From: Pseudomonas nitroreducens NBRC 12694
Lineage (GTDB): Bacteria; Pseudomonadota; Gammaproteobacteria; Pseudomonadales; Pseudomonadaceae
Assembly: GCF_002091755.1 (NCBI RefSeq)
Contig: NZ_BDAI01000003.1
Location: forward strand, 310,001-374,000
DNA: 64,000 bases
Direction: 5' to 3'
The position numbers were made by a program, and so were the translations under genes. Positions 36,001 through 43,388 of this stretch are shown piece by piece. The notes beneath the pieces are model-generated. The model was not told where the DNA came from. It searched no databases and saw nothing but the letters and a program-made list of their open reading frames with translations. Positions within the stretch are counted from its first letter, which is position 1. Every line of letters begins with the position of its first letter.

Positions 36001-36920
36001 TCGGCGTCAGTATCCGCGCCGGTGGCGATATCAACGGCGACGGCATTGATGACTTCATCATTGGTGCGCGTTATGCCGATCGCCCTGGTATGGGTAATGG
36101 CGATAACGCCGGTGCGGTCTATGTGGTCTATGGCACCGAGCATGGTCTGCCAGCCATCTGGTCGATCAAGGACGTTGTCAACGATCCGAGCAAGGGCTTC
36201 GTGCTGTATGGCGAAGGTGCCGGCTATGAACTGGGCAACGGCGTGGCCATGGGCGACTGGAACGGCGACGGCATGGCGGATATCGCCACCGGTGCCTACA
36301 ACGCCGACTTCACTGCCAACGACTCGGGAGCGATGTATGTCTACTACTCCTCCTCCGACTCGTTCACCAAGAAGTACACCAATGGTGATGATTACCTGGT
36401 CGCGGATGGCAAGGACGACCATGGCAACCCGGTCAATGACTACCTCCTGGGCGGAGCTGGCAATGACACCATCGTCAACATTGGCACCATGGACTATGCC
36501 AACGGCGGCGAGGGCAATGACTTCATCCATATCGTCAGCACCGATTTCCTCGGTGTTAACGGCGGCTCGGGCACCGACACCCTGGTGTTCGATGGCCAAG
36601 GTCTGGACATCAACCTGTCGGTCATGAAGACCAAAGTGATCAGCTTCGAAAAGTTCGACCTGGGACACGGTGGCAATAGCCTGACGGTCAAGCTGGACGA
36701 CGTGCTGCGGATGGGTGAAGCCGATCTGATGTTCAAGGACGGCAAGAAGCAACTGGTGGTCAATGGCGACACCAGCGGCACTGTCGACTTGGTTAAGACC
36801 GGTGTCACCTGGACCGAATCGAGTGCCACCGGCAGCGATGGCCACGCCTACAAGGTGTACAGCTCGGGCACTGGCGAGCTGTGGGTCGAGGACCACGTTC
36901 AGGTGCACATGATCGCCTAA
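30009..36920 (+). CDS. giant BapA/LapA-like RTX adhesin with Ig-like domains and FG-GAP propeller
   Basis: A 2303-residue predicted type I secretion substrate without an N-terminal signal peptide. Order: a BapA-like prefix domain (about 1-125); a glycine-rich hydrophobic stretch (141-165, FLLWPLLAGAGVLGAGG); a His/Pro linker; 13 Ig-like domains (about 180-1550), many opening DDVGxxTG and closing DTTPP; seven FG-GAP motifs (1579-2090); RTX nonapeptide-type repeats (about 2146-2195, LLGGAGNDTI, NGGEGNDFI); and a C-terminal region of about 110 residues that should carry the secretion signal. The ATG follows AGGTGGG; an earlier GTG is rejected. The exporter genes follow. A role in surface attachment is inferred; the ligand is unknown. 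Confidence 0.88.
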   Translation: MSVEKVGLIAVAENAVQRVAFKEGGKIKAKVGTKYLFKLDDSDVAPENVTVKRDGKDLQVFFEGSDKPDLTIEDFFADGMDSQLYGVSENGQMYAYVRTDGEGFYGQLMLADGEEAPVALGGDPLGAVPVVDGEIDESGGFLLWPLLAGAGVLGAGGAAYAANKDDHKHHPTPPVTPQTSPGVTDTKVTDNVGPITGDLVNGQATDDNRPSISGGGVPGAVIHVLDNGVEIGTVTVGADGKWVFVPSSDLSDGNHSIDLVQDAPGNSPSEPVHVIDFSVDTVPPPAPAARIDGGHFDGNDYYSPDNAPTIYGNGEPGDTIIVVYPTGETVTTQVQEDGSWVAPPPSQPLPDGNADIKVIEQDPAGNQSQIIIPVVIDTTPPDAPQVWLDPDSDTGVKGDGITSDTMPTIDGKTEPHAEITVTLPTGETLTATADDQGNWSVTPTQPLPEGSNVITIIATDVAGNPSQPTVITVDIDTSIPPKPTFGPDGALSEVYDNVEPKIGDLNSGDSTNDPRPTFSGNGEAGEIVTLYDNGEKIAQVVVGPDGKWSYEAPADLALAEGAHNITLTVTDVAGNTSPMSDPFVVNVDTTSPNAPQVWLDPDSDTGIKGDGITNDNLPTIDGKTEPGAEVSITFPTGETITVVADDNGDWKATPTQPLPEGDNKITVIASDDAGNTSDPTVISVGIDTTPPDSSKLSISGVMDNEGPVTGNIVNGGITDDARPVISGTGTAGDTITVYSKDFTGNHPVGTTIVKADGTWSLQPDFKLVSGLNDLTAVESDPAGNATDPSAKYSFTLDTGKPQAPAIESVFDDVGPYTGFLQKGDVTDDTQPTFKGTSEGGAVIKLYDGSTLIGSAKADASGSWTITTNILADGLHNVTATATNAVGQVSDPTGIWNFSTDTSKPANVTDLVVLDDVGNQTGPLHSGDITDDNRPTFSGGAEAGGKVIIYDNGDKIGEAPVGTDGKWSFTPSSDLPEGNHAFTTEVVDAAGNGSGQSAPLNVVVDTSTVDVSIVRVIDAVGSITGNIAPNDGVTDDTRPEIDGKGKAGATITVYDGSVALGTTTVKPDGTWSFKPTTDLAEGPHSLKAESKDLAGNVSDSSTFNFSVDTTAPAKPSIGEVIDDVGAITGPIANGGVTDDSTPTLTGQAEAGSKVTVYDNGVILGTVTAGSDGKWSYTPTTGISEGEHKFTTDATDKAGNTSPKSDVFTITTDYTPPDASKLAITGVLDSVGDVTGNISNGGVTDDSRPVISGTGTAGDTITVYAKDSTDNHRIGTAIVDSTGHWTLQPATALASGLNDLTAVESDPAGNATAPSAKYSIMLDSSAPSHLATITGISDDTGVSDHDFITQDRTLLINGTVDGVLQSGEKVQFSADGGATWKDATLSDDRLRWSYDNTAISLIDGKYIFESRVVSEAGIAGAATSQSVIIDNSQPTNKVTFSLDPASDNGVSNTDNITSIMTPTINGTVQAGSHKFEDLTVTLFWDKNGNNQIDPGEDIYGQGIKVNSDGTWSTDLWSLHEGDYLLKAVVTTASGVTASPGYVGSLDGKNDILTITKDAPQHYYGAKQAGFEFGWDVVNIGDFNGDGYDDLLVSARNSDTLGRVNNGGAWILFGSENGLPVLDQNTITNLRPDQGIFFAGAYNGDIMGTGINALGDFNGDGYKDVIISSHWPDKIYVIFGGPNGSWGNGTVDLATIDAGDNTHGFVIRNAGVNPNNPSAPGYDSWNGVGVGGGGDFNGDGYSDLLFGNREAGPNNSGAGYVLYGGAGVNKNIAMDWSNPATGTGSNQTWAHFPAGVNGTMIINSFTGTVTNSSQVNGVDLGDSINNVGDVNGDGIDDFVIADPRANNIMSQGYGASAGTAYLVYGKEGGLGASLDLKNLTLDQGIRINAQHYEWLGSTRQDYSTNTITALGDINGDGIGDFAISAPYSEPGDPGRVWVIYGKAGGYTSDINLDALNTVGVPSQFNTNPTFDSSVGSLILNEKATYNSATGKWTQSTVDEWFGVSIRAGGDINGDGIDDFIIGARYADRPGMGNGDNAGAVYVVYGTEHGLPAIWSIKDVVNDPSKGFVLYGEGAGYELGNGVAMGDWNGDGMADIATGAYNADFTANDSGAMYVYYSSSDSFTKKYTNGDDYLVADGKDDHGNPVNDYLLGGAGNDTIVNIGTMDYANGGEGNDFIHIVSTDFLGVNGGSGTDTLVFDGQGLDINLSVMKTKVISFEKFDLGHGGNSLTVKLDDVLRMGEADLMFKDGKKQLVVNGDTSGTVDLVKTGVTWTESSATGSDGHAYKVYSSGTGELWVEDHVQVHMIA
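30540..34670 (+). repeat. tandem Ig-like (Bap-type) domain repeats within the adhesin
   Basis: Thirteen units of about 95-110 codons. Units 3 (31158-31457) and 5 (31791-32088) both open PQVWLDPDSDTG and are near-copies. Units 6 (from 32085) and 11 (from 33657) share ARPVISGTGTAGDTITVY-like and GLNDLTAVESDPAGNAT segments. Others are more diverged. The last two lack the DDVG opening and are the most divergent. Confidence 0.85.
34743..36365 (+). repeat. seven FG-GAP calcium-loop repeats, predicted beta-propeller
   Basis: Seven DxNGDG loops occur in order: DFNGDGYDD, DFNGDGYKD, DFNGDGYSD, DVNGDGIDD, DINGDGIGD, DINGDGIDD and DWNGDGMAD, each followed 20-30 residues later by a strand such as VIFGG or VVYGTEHG. 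Seven blades is the integrin-alpha number. The fold is inferred from the motif count and spacing. Confidence 0.8.
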
Positions 36921-36925
36921 GCCCA

Positions 36926-36957
36926 GGCTGGAGCGTGGAGTTGTCCACGCTCCAGCC
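36926..36957 (+). other. strong hairpin between the adhesin and the OmpA-family gene
   Basis: A perfect 14-base stem (GGCTGGAGCGTGGA and its complement) with a GTTG loop begins 6 bases after the adhesin stop. No T-run follows, so it is more likely an mRNA-stabilising or partial attenuation structure than a full terminator. Confidence 0.65.
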
Positions 36958-36979
36958 CCATCTCCCGTTCAATTGCAAA

Positions 36980-37001
36980 CCTCGCCGTGCAAGCGGCGAG
37001 G
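36980..37001 (+). other. hairpin abutting the OmpA-family ribosome binding site
   Basis: The eight-base stem CCTCGCCG/CGGCGAGG with a six-base loop ends a few bases before the TTGGAGAG ribosome site of the next gene. Confidence 0.5.
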
Positions 37002-37019
37002 GCTTGGAGAGTATTTCAA

Positions 37020-37919
37020 ATGGTATTTTCTCTTTTCACCCCCCTGCACAAAGGCGCCAGCCTCAGTGCCCTGGTGGTGGCTCTGGGTTTCGCTTCGGCT
37101 GCCCTGGCACAAAACGATTCCATCTACGGCAATACCTACAGCCCGGTTCCCAATGCGGTGCCGGAGCAGGCTCAAGTCGTGCTCTATCGCGCCATCGGCG
37201 AAGGCCGTGAGGCCAATCACGTTTATGTCGATGGTGAACTGCAAAGCGCGCTGATGCCGGGTGGCTTCACCGTGTTCTGTCTCGCACCCGGCCGTCACTC
37301 GCTAGAGACCTACGAAGGCGATGCGCCGTTGTATGCAGGCAAACGCAATCCCAATACCTACGCCGAGTTCACTGGAGGCAAGAGCTACTTCCTCAAGGCC
37401 TCGGCCAGTGCCACCAGCAAGGTCCCCTCAGCACTCGTTCGTTCGACAGCTGAGCAAGAACTGCAAGGCCTGCGTCAGCAGACCCACATACTCAATCGTG
37501 CTAGCGCCGCCGTGCCCTGCCAGACTGCGACCAAGCTGAGTCTGCGCAGCGATGTGTTATTCAACTTCGGTAAGAGTTCCTACAACGATCTCACTGCGCA
37601 GGGCCATGCGGAGCTGAACAAGATCGCCCAGCAGATCAGCAGCCAGACTCAGTCTATCGAGAGCATCGAGGTAGTGGGCCATGCCGACCCGATCGGCAAT
37701 GCCCGGGCCAACCAGCGTCTTTCGTTGGCGCGTGCCGAAACCGTTCGCCGCGCATTGCTTGAACTGGGTATCCAGAGCGATCTGGTGCAGGCCAGCGGGC
37801 GTGGTAGCAGCGAGCCGGTTGTGCAGTGTGATAGCGGCTCGCGTAAGCAGCGCATTGCCTGCAACGCTCCCAATCGTCGAGTCGAATTGGTGATTCGCGG
37901 TGCGCGTGGCGACACCTAA
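37020..37919 (+). CDS. OmpA family protein in the adhesin locus
   Basis: A 299-residue envelope protein with a signal peptide ending near ASAALAQ. Residues about 45-125 (VYVDGELQSALMPGGFTVFCLAPG) resemble a small beta domain of the DUF2846 kind. The C-terminal OmpA domain has IEVVGHADPIGNARANQRLSLARAETVR, containing the aspartate and arginine that bind peptidoglycan. The ATG after GGAGAG is chosen. Sitting between the adhesin and its exporter suggests a role in anchoring or presenting the adhesin or stabilising the exporter; that is inference. Confidence 0.82.
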   Translation: MVFSLFTPLHKGASLSALVVALGFASAALAQNDSIYGNTYSPVPNAVPEQAQVVLYRAIGEGREANHVYVDGELQSALMPGGFTVFCLAPGRHSLETYEGDAPLYAGKRNPNTYAEFTGGKSYFLKASASATSKVPSALVRSTAEQELQGLRQQTHILNRASAAVPCQTATKLSLRSDVLFNFGKSSYNDLTAQGHAELNKIAQQISSQTQSIESIEVVGHADPIGNARANQRLSLARAETVRRALLELGIQSDLVQASGRGSSEPVVQCDSGSRKQRIACNAPNRRVELVIRGARGDT

Positions 37920-37934
37920 GAGGTAATCCCGTCT

Positions 37935-37975
37935 CCGCCGGGACCGGGCTTTGCCTGGTCCCGGCGGTTCTGTTC
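37935..37975 (+). terminator. probable terminator after the OmpA-family gene
   Basis: The eleven-base stem CCGCCGGGACC/GGTCCCGGCGG, with an inner GGC/GCC pair in its loop, is followed by a weak T-rich tail (TTCTGTTCT). Confidence 0.6.
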
Positions 37976-38082
37976 TGCCCTTCTTTCCTCCCTCGCGGCG
38001 CTTGCCGACCCGTCCCGTCTCCGCTCGTTCCTACAGCCGTTTCTGCCCAGATAGCAATTTCGATATCCCGGTCTGTCGGTAG

Positions 38083-38141
38083 ACAGAAAGATACGTCAGA
38101 TCAATCAGGCTTTTCCTATGCCGCGCGAAACGGGCCGTTTC
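38083..38141 (+). promoter_or_regulatory. candidate operators upstream of the type I exporter
   Basis: Two inverted repeats lie in the 263-base gap before the ABC gene: TCTGTC-GGTA-GACAGA (38083-38098) and the 7-1-7 palindrome GAAACGG-G-CCGTTTC (38127-38141). No known regulator box was matched, and no clear -35/-10 pair was found. Confidence 0.35.
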
Positions 38142-38182
38142 TACCATGCGCATGCCTTTTCTTCCTCATCGTAGGTGCATTG

Positions 38183-40372
38183 ATGAATCCCTCTGCGTTA
38201 TCCCCTTCCGCCACCGTGGATCTGGGCGCTTCTTCCGAGAACGACAGTCTGCTGGCGGGGGTGCAATGGTTCTGCGCCCATTACGACAAGCCGGCGACCC
38301 TCGAGTCCCTGTACGCCGGTCTGCCACGCGGCCAGCGCCTGAAGCCGAGCCTGGTGGTGCGCATGCTGGAGCAAGCTGGCATCGGTGCCGGCTGGGTCAA
38401 GCGCCGTCCGGCTGAGCTGTCGTCCTACCTGTTTCCGCTCATGCTGCTGTTCAAGAATGGTGAGGCACGCATCCTGGTGGCTCGTCGCGGCGAACAGTTC
38501 GAGCTGGTAGTGCCTGAGGCGGGCGGCGGCACCATGACTCTGAGCGCTGAGGAACTGCAGGAAAACTACCTAGGCTATGCGCTGCTGGTACGGCCGAAGG
38601 CTGCCCCGGATGCGCGTACGGAGATCCCTCAGGGGGAGGGCCAGACACACTGGCTGTTCTCCACCTTGTGGAGCTATCGCCGCTATTACTACAGCGCGGC
38701 ACTGGCGACCTTTCTGATCAACATCCTGGCGCTGTGCAGCACATTTTTCATCATGAACGTGTACGACCGCGTCGTACCCAACCAGGCCTTCGTCACACTC
38801 TGGTCGCTGGCAATCGGCGTGATGGTGGCGATCGGTTTCGAGTTCACTTCGCGGCAGACCCGTGCCTACCTGCTCGATTCCGCCGGCAAGAAGGCCGACC
38901 TGATCCTCGGTGCCAAGCTGTTCCGTCAGCTGATGGAGGTGCGCCTGGAGCACAAGCCTGCGTCGGCCGGCTCCTTCGCCAACCAGTTTCGCGAATTCGA
39001 GTCGGTGCGGGACTTCATAACCTCCGCTTCACTGGCGACGTTGGCGGACCTGCCGTTCTGCCTACTGTTCATCTTTGTATTGTTCCTGATCAGTGGCCCG
39101 CTGGCATTAGTGCCCCTGGGGGCGATGATCGTGCTGCTGGCCGTCTGCACCTACATCCAACTGCCGCTGTCGCGCCTGATGAAGGAAAACCTGCGTGAGG
39201 CTTCTCAGAAACACGGGTTGCTGATCGAGGCCATTGAAGGCGTTGAGACGCTGAAAGCAACCCATGCCGAGGGCAGCATGCAGCGACGCTGGGAAGATTT
39301 CAGCGCGCAGCTGGCAGCCTCGTCGATCAAGACCAAGGCGCTGTCGAACCTGGCCAGTAACTCCATATCGCTGATCAGCCAGATGACCACCGTGGTGCTG
39401 GTGCTGTGGGGCGTTTACCGGATTGCCGACGGAGACCTGACCCAGGGAGCACTGATCGGGACCGTCATGCTGACCAGCCGTGCCATTGGGCCGCTGGCCA
39501 GCGCAGTAGGCCTGGCGGTGCGTTACCAGCAGGCGAAAACCGCCTTGAAGTCGCTGAACCAGTTGATGGAAATCCCGACGGTTCGTGAGAACAGCCGCCG
39601 TTATCTGCAGGCACCGAAGGACGCGACCCTGTCGCTGCGTCGTGTGAAGTTCCATTACCCGGCGCCGCCAATGCAGCCCGCGCCGACTGTGCTGAACAAC
39701 ATCAGCCTGAATATCAAGCACGGCGAGCGTGTTGCCATCGTCGGCAGCATCGGCAGTGGCAAGTCCACCCTGCTGCGAGTGCTGGCCCGGCTGTACCAGC
39801 CAGTGGAAGGCCAGGTGTTGATGAATGGCATCGACGCCGAGCAGATCGATCCGGCGGACTGGAGCGCGGCGGTGGGCTTTGTCGGGCAGGACGCGCGGCT
39901 GTTCTACGGCTCGTTGCGGGAAAACCTGCTGATTGGCAACCCGTCGGCGACCAGTGAGGAATTGATTCACGTCGTGCAGTTGACCGGCCTGGCTTCCGTG
40001 GCCAGCAGCCATCCGCTGGGGTTCGATCGTCCGGTGGGGGAAATGGGGCAGGCGTTGTCCGGTGGCCAGCGGCAACTGGTTGCTCTGGCGCGTTCGCTGT
40101 TGCTGCATCCGCAGGTGCTGCTGCTGGATGAACCCACCAGCGGCATGGATATGCAGACCGAGCGCATGTTCCTGCAACGCCTGGAACAGGCTACGCAAGG
40201 CCGCACGCTGGTGGTGGTGACCCACCGGTTCTCGCTGCTGGAGCAGATCGATCGGCTGATCGTCCTGGATGCTGGCCAGATCGTTGCCGACGGTCCCAAG
40301 GACGAAGTGCTGCGCGCTCTGCAATCCAACCAAACCCCGACCGAGCCGAGCAAGGCTGCGGTCCACTCCTGA
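38183..40372 (+). CDS. type I secretion ABC transporter (LapB-like permease/ATPase)
   Basis: A 729-residue inner-membrane exporter. The N-terminal 140 residues form a C39-like domain that seems to lack the protease active site, as in LapB-type adhesin exporters. Six transmembrane helices follow (about 165-430). The ATPase domain has Walker A GSIGSGKST, signature LSGGQRQ, Walker B VLLLDEPTSGMD and the H-loop THR. The ATG preceded by AGGTG is preferred to an adjacent TTG. It is first of a three-gene unit whose likely cargo is the upstream giant adhesin. Confidence 0.92.
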   Translation: MNPSALSPSATVDLGASSENDSLLAGVQWFCAHYDKPATLESLYAGLPRGQRLKPSLVVRMLEQAGIGAGWVKRRPAELSSYLFPLMLLFKNGEARILVARRGEQFELVVPEAGGGTMTLSAEELQENYLGYALLVRPKAAPDARTEIPQGEGQTHWLFSTLWSYRRYYYSAALATFLINILALCSTFFIMNVYDRVVPNQAFVTLWSLAIGVMVAIGFEFTSRQTRAYLLDSAGKKADLILGAKLFRQLMEVRLEHKPASAGSFANQFREFESVRDFITSASLATLADLPFCLLFIFVLFLISGPLALVPLGAMIVLLAVCTYIQLPLSRLMKENLREASQKHGLLIEAIEGVETLKATHAEGSMQRRWEDFSAQLAASSIKTKALSNLASNSISLISQMTTVVLVLWGVYRIADGDLTQGALIGTVMLTSRAIGPLASAVGLAVRYQQAKTALKSLNQLMEIPTVRENSRRYLQAPKDATLSLRRVKFHYPAPPMQPAPTVLNNISLNIKHGERVAIVGSIGSGKSTLLRVLARLYQPVEGQVLMNGIDAEQIDPADWSAAVGFVGQDARLFYGSLRENLLIGNPSATSEELIHVVQLTGLASVASSHPLGFDRPVGEMGQALSGGQRQLVALARSLLLHPQVLLLDEPTSGMDMQTERMFLQRLEQATQGRTLVVVTHRFSLLEQIDRLIVLDAGQIVADGPKDEVLRALQSNQTPTEPSKAAVHS

Positions 40373-40382
40373 CGAGCCCAAC

Positions 40383-41696
40383 ATGACTGACTCCCCAATC
40401 AAGGTCCCGGTAGCGCCAACGGGCGCGTCGCCGAACGTGCCGGCCGCCAAGAGTGAAACGAAAGCGGTTGCATCCTATGCCAAGGAAGTAGCGCGCCTGC
40501 GTGAAAACGACATGGCCTATGTAGAAGACCTACAGGCGGCACTGATCTCCCAGAAAACCACGGCGAGCACGATTCTCCTGCTGCTGATCGGGGTGATTTT
40601 CTGCGGAGCGTTGGTCTGGGCCTACTTTGCCCGCGTCGAGGAGATCACCCGCGGCGAGGGCAAGGTGATCCCCTCCAGTCGTGAGCAGGTCATCCAGAGC
40701 CTGGAGGGCGGCATCCTCGAGCAGATGAATGTTCGCGAAGGCGATGTGGTGCAAGCCGGCCAGGTGCTCCTGAAAATCGACCCGACCCGGGCCGGCGCGA
40801 GTTTCCGCGAGACTGAGTCCAAGGTGCTGGCACTGAAGGGCCAGTTGGCTCGCCTGCGTGCCGAGGCCTATGGGCAGAAGCTGAGTTTCCCGGCGGACGT
40901 GCAGGCGGTTCCGTCGATCGTCGACTCCGAGACCGAAGCCTATAACGCCCGCCGGCAGATGCTCGACGAAGGCCTTTCCGGATTGCAGAAGAGCCTGGCA
41001 CTGGCGGAAGGCGAGTTGAAGGTGTCGGAGCAGTTGGCCAAGAAAGGTCTGATCTCGGATGTCGAGATCCTGCGCATGCGCCGTGCAGCCAACGAACTGC
41101 GTATCCAGATGAGCGAGCGGCGCAACAAGTACCGCTCGGACGCCAACGCCGATCTGACCCGCACGGAAAGCGAACTCGCCCAGTCCGTCGAGAACCTCGC
41201 CGGACGCGAGGATGTGATGAAGCGCACCACGATCACTTCGCCGATGAAGGGCATCGTGAAAAACGTGCGGGTGAACACCATCGGCGGCGTGATCCGGCAG
41301 GGCGACGACATCATGGAGATCGTCCCGCTGGAGGACCAGTTGCTGGTGGAAGCGAAGATCCTGCCTGCCGACGTTGCCTTCCTGCGCCCCGGCCTGCCCG
41401 CAACCGTGAAGATCTCGGCTTATGACTACGCCATCTATGGCGGCCTCAAGGGCAAGGTCGAACTCATCAGTCCCGACACCATCAAGGATGACGAAAAGGC
41501 TCGCCAGGGGCGCCCGGATACCTATTACCGAGTGCTGATCCGAACCGACCAGGCCGAACTGGTCAAGGGCGAGAAGCATTTCCCGATCATTCCGGGCATG
41601 ACCGCGATCGCGGACATTCGCACCGGCGAAAAAACCATCCTGGATTACCTACTTAAGCCCGCGCTCAAAGCACGCGAGGCGTTCCGCGAGAGATGA
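40383..41696 (+). CDS. HlyD family membrane fusion protein (LapC-like)
   Basis: A 437-residue periplasmic adaptor of type I secretion. One transmembrane helix (about residues 62-82, ILLLLIGVIFCGALVWAYF) follows a cytoplasmic N-terminus. Next come a split lipoyl domain (GEGKVIPSSREQVIQSLEGGI and TSPMKGIVKNVRVNTIGGV), a long coiled coil (about 140-275), and a beta-barrel region ending GEKTILDYLLKP, a typical HlyD-family end. It starts 10 bases after the ABC gene and ends 4 bases before the TolC-like gene. Confidence 0.93.
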   Translation: MTDSPIKVPVAPTGASPNVPAAKSETKAVASYAKEVARLRENDMAYVEDLQAALISQKTTASTILLLLIGVIFCGALVWAYFARVEEITRGEGKVIPSSREQVIQSLEGGILEQMNVREGDVVQAGQVLLKIDPTRAGASFRETESKVLALKGQLARLRAEAYGQKLSFPADVQAVPSIVDSETEAYNARRQMLDEGLSGLQKSLALAEGELKVSEQLAKKGLISDVEILRMRRAANELRIQMSERRNKYRSDANADLTRTESELAQSVENLAGREDVMKRTTITSPMKGIVKNVRVNTIGGVIRQGDDIMEIVPLEDQLLVEAKILPADVAFLRPGLPATVKISAYDYAIYGGLKGKVELISPDTIKDDEKARQGRPDTYYRVLIRTDQAELVKGEKHFPIIPGMTAIADIRTGEKTILDYLLKPALKAREAFRER

Positions 41697-41700
41697 TGAA

Positions 41701-43302
41701 ATGAAACCGCGTAAACCCCTGAAACTCGGACGCAAGCGCGCCTGGCTCAATGGCTCGGCACTTGCCGTCGCTCTGGCTTCCCTTTCGACCGTTTCAGCTC
41801 CTGCTGCAGTGGCGGCCGATGATGATGGCGAGTTGCTGAGTTTCCAGACCAAGCCTGCCGCGAGTGTCGCTACGACTGCCAAGCCTGCTGCCACGTCGTC
41901 GGTGGCGGCCGGTCCTGTCGAGACGGTCGTCCCCGCGCGCGCCGCTCCTGCGCCGGCCGCTGCCGACAAGAAGGTCCTGGCCTCCAGTGCGTTGGACCTG
42001 TCCTTGCCGGCTGCCCTTGCCAGCAATTCGAGGTCGGCGGTTGGTGCCGATGGTGCTCCGGCGCAGGGTGCCGACCTGCAACTGTCGACCCTCGAGTACC
42101 TGCGTAACATGGTCGGCATCGCCCTGAGCATCAGTCCGGAGATGAAGCAGGCGTCTGCCTCGCTGGATGCTGCGCACAGCGATGTGGACCAGGCGAAGGG
42201 CGCACGCTGGCCGCAGGTGCAGGTAGGGCTGAATTCGCCGACCATCCGCTCCAAGAAGCAGGATGGTGAGGGTGATGGTTCGGGGACGTCCATTCAGGTG
42301 GTGACGCCGGTCTATGACTTCGGTGCCATCAGCAACACCATCGACAGCCGCAGCAAGACGGCGAACGCTCAGGAGCAAGCCGTGGAGCAGACGAGGGTCA
42401 CGGTCGCCTATAACACGGTTGCCTCTCTGCTGGAGCTCAGCCATCAGCAGGAAGCGCTGGTCGCGACCGATCGCTATGTGTCGCGCATGCGTGAACTGGT
42501 GGACATGCTGTCGCAGATTTCCCAGGTCGACCCGGGGCGGCGCAGTGAAGTCGTGCAGGCGCGCGCTCGTCTGCTCCAGGCCGAGACTTCTCGCGCCAAC
42601 GTGCAGGCCAAGCTGCAGCAAGTGAAGACCAGCCTGGCCAAGTTGGTCGGTGAGGACGTGGTGGTGCCTGCCAGTGTGAAATGGGAGTGGACGCGGATGA
42701 ACCTGGAGCGAGCCCTCAGCGAGATGCAGGAAAGCCCGGCGATTCAGCAGGCCCGTTGGGAAATGGACGCCGCCCGCGCGAACGCGGAGTCCGTCAAGTC
42801 CTCGCAGCTTCCGGCACTCAACTGGGTAATCGGACGCAACACCGGCAATGACGTGTTGAGTAACAACGAGCCGTGGTCCACCGGACTCGCCGTACAGTGG
42901 AACGCTTTCCAAGGCGGCTCGGGGAGAGCCGCTCAGCGTGCCGCTTACCAGCGCGCCGATGCTGCCGAACAGAAGATGGAGACTGCTCGTCGGGAAGCGG
43001 AGTATCAAATTCGCAATCTGGCAGAGCAGCGTGATCTCGCCGTGTCCCGGATTGGCGAGTTCGACTCCTTGCTGGCGGAGTCCGACAGCGTGCGCAAGAT
43101 GTTCTATGACCAGTGGTACCACCTGGGCAAGCGCACCTTGCTGGATGTGCTGATTGCGGAGAACGACTATTACTCGGGTCAGGTACAGTCGATCGACAAC
43201 TTCTATGCCAGCAAGTCGGCCGACCTGCAGATTCGCTCGGAAGCCAGTGGACTGCTTGCATGGCTTGCCATGGGCGAGGATCGCACGGCTGTGCAACGGT
43301 GA
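41701..43302 (+). CDS. TolC family outer membrane protein (LapE-like)
   Basis: A 533-residue outer-membrane channel with a signal peptide ending near APAAVAA. An alanine/proline-rich segment (about 40-110) precedes the first outer-membrane efflux repeat (NMVGIALSISPEMKQASASLDAAHSDV). The second repeat includes SPAIQQARWEMDAARANAESVKSS, and LGKRTLLDVLIAENDYYSGQ near the end is typical. It completes the type I exporter with the two genes before it. The low-complexity insert after the signal peptide is unusual in length for TolC proteins. Confidence 0.92.
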   Translation: MKPRKPLKLGRKRAWLNGSALAVALASLSTVSAPAAVAADDDGELLSFQTKPAASVATTAKPAATSSVAAGPVETVVPARAAPAPAAADKKVLASSALDLSLPAALASNSRSAVGADGAPAQGADLQLSTLEYLRNMVGIALSISPEMKQASASLDAAHSDVDQAKGARWPQVQVGLNSPTIRSKKQDGEGDGSGTSIQVVTPVYDFGAISNTIDSRSKTANAQEQAVEQTRVTVAYNTVASLLELSHQQEALVATDRYVSRMRELVDMLSQISQVDPGRRSEVVQARARLLQAETSRANVQAKLQQVKTSLAKLVGEDVVVPASVKWEWTRMNLERALSEMQESPAIQQARWEMDAARANAESVKSSQLPALNWVIGRNTGNDVLSNNEPWSTGLAVQWNAFQGGSGRAAQRAAYQRADAAEQKMETARREAEYQIRNLAEQRDLAVSRIGEFDSLLAESDSVRKMFYDQWYHLGKRTLLDVLIAENDYYSGQVQSIDNFYASKSADLQIRSEASGLLAWLAMGEDRTAVQR

Positions 43303-43353
43303 TTGCGGGGGGCTTGCCGGCCCTCGCCAACCATGGTCTGTCCGTGAAGAGAT

Positions 43354-43388
43354 GCGCCTCTTTGGTAACGAAGAGGCGCTTTCGTTTC
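43354..43388 (+). terminator. terminator of the exporter operon
   Basis: The nine-base stem GCGCCTCTT/AAGAGGCGC with an eight-base loop is followed by TTTCGTTT, 51 bases after the TolC-like stop. Confidence 0.8.

Noticed and set aside
30645..36908. Long antisense frames through the adhesin (two stretches of about 1000 residues)
   Set aside because: They arise from the third-position bias and repeats of the adhesin gene and show no domain of their own.
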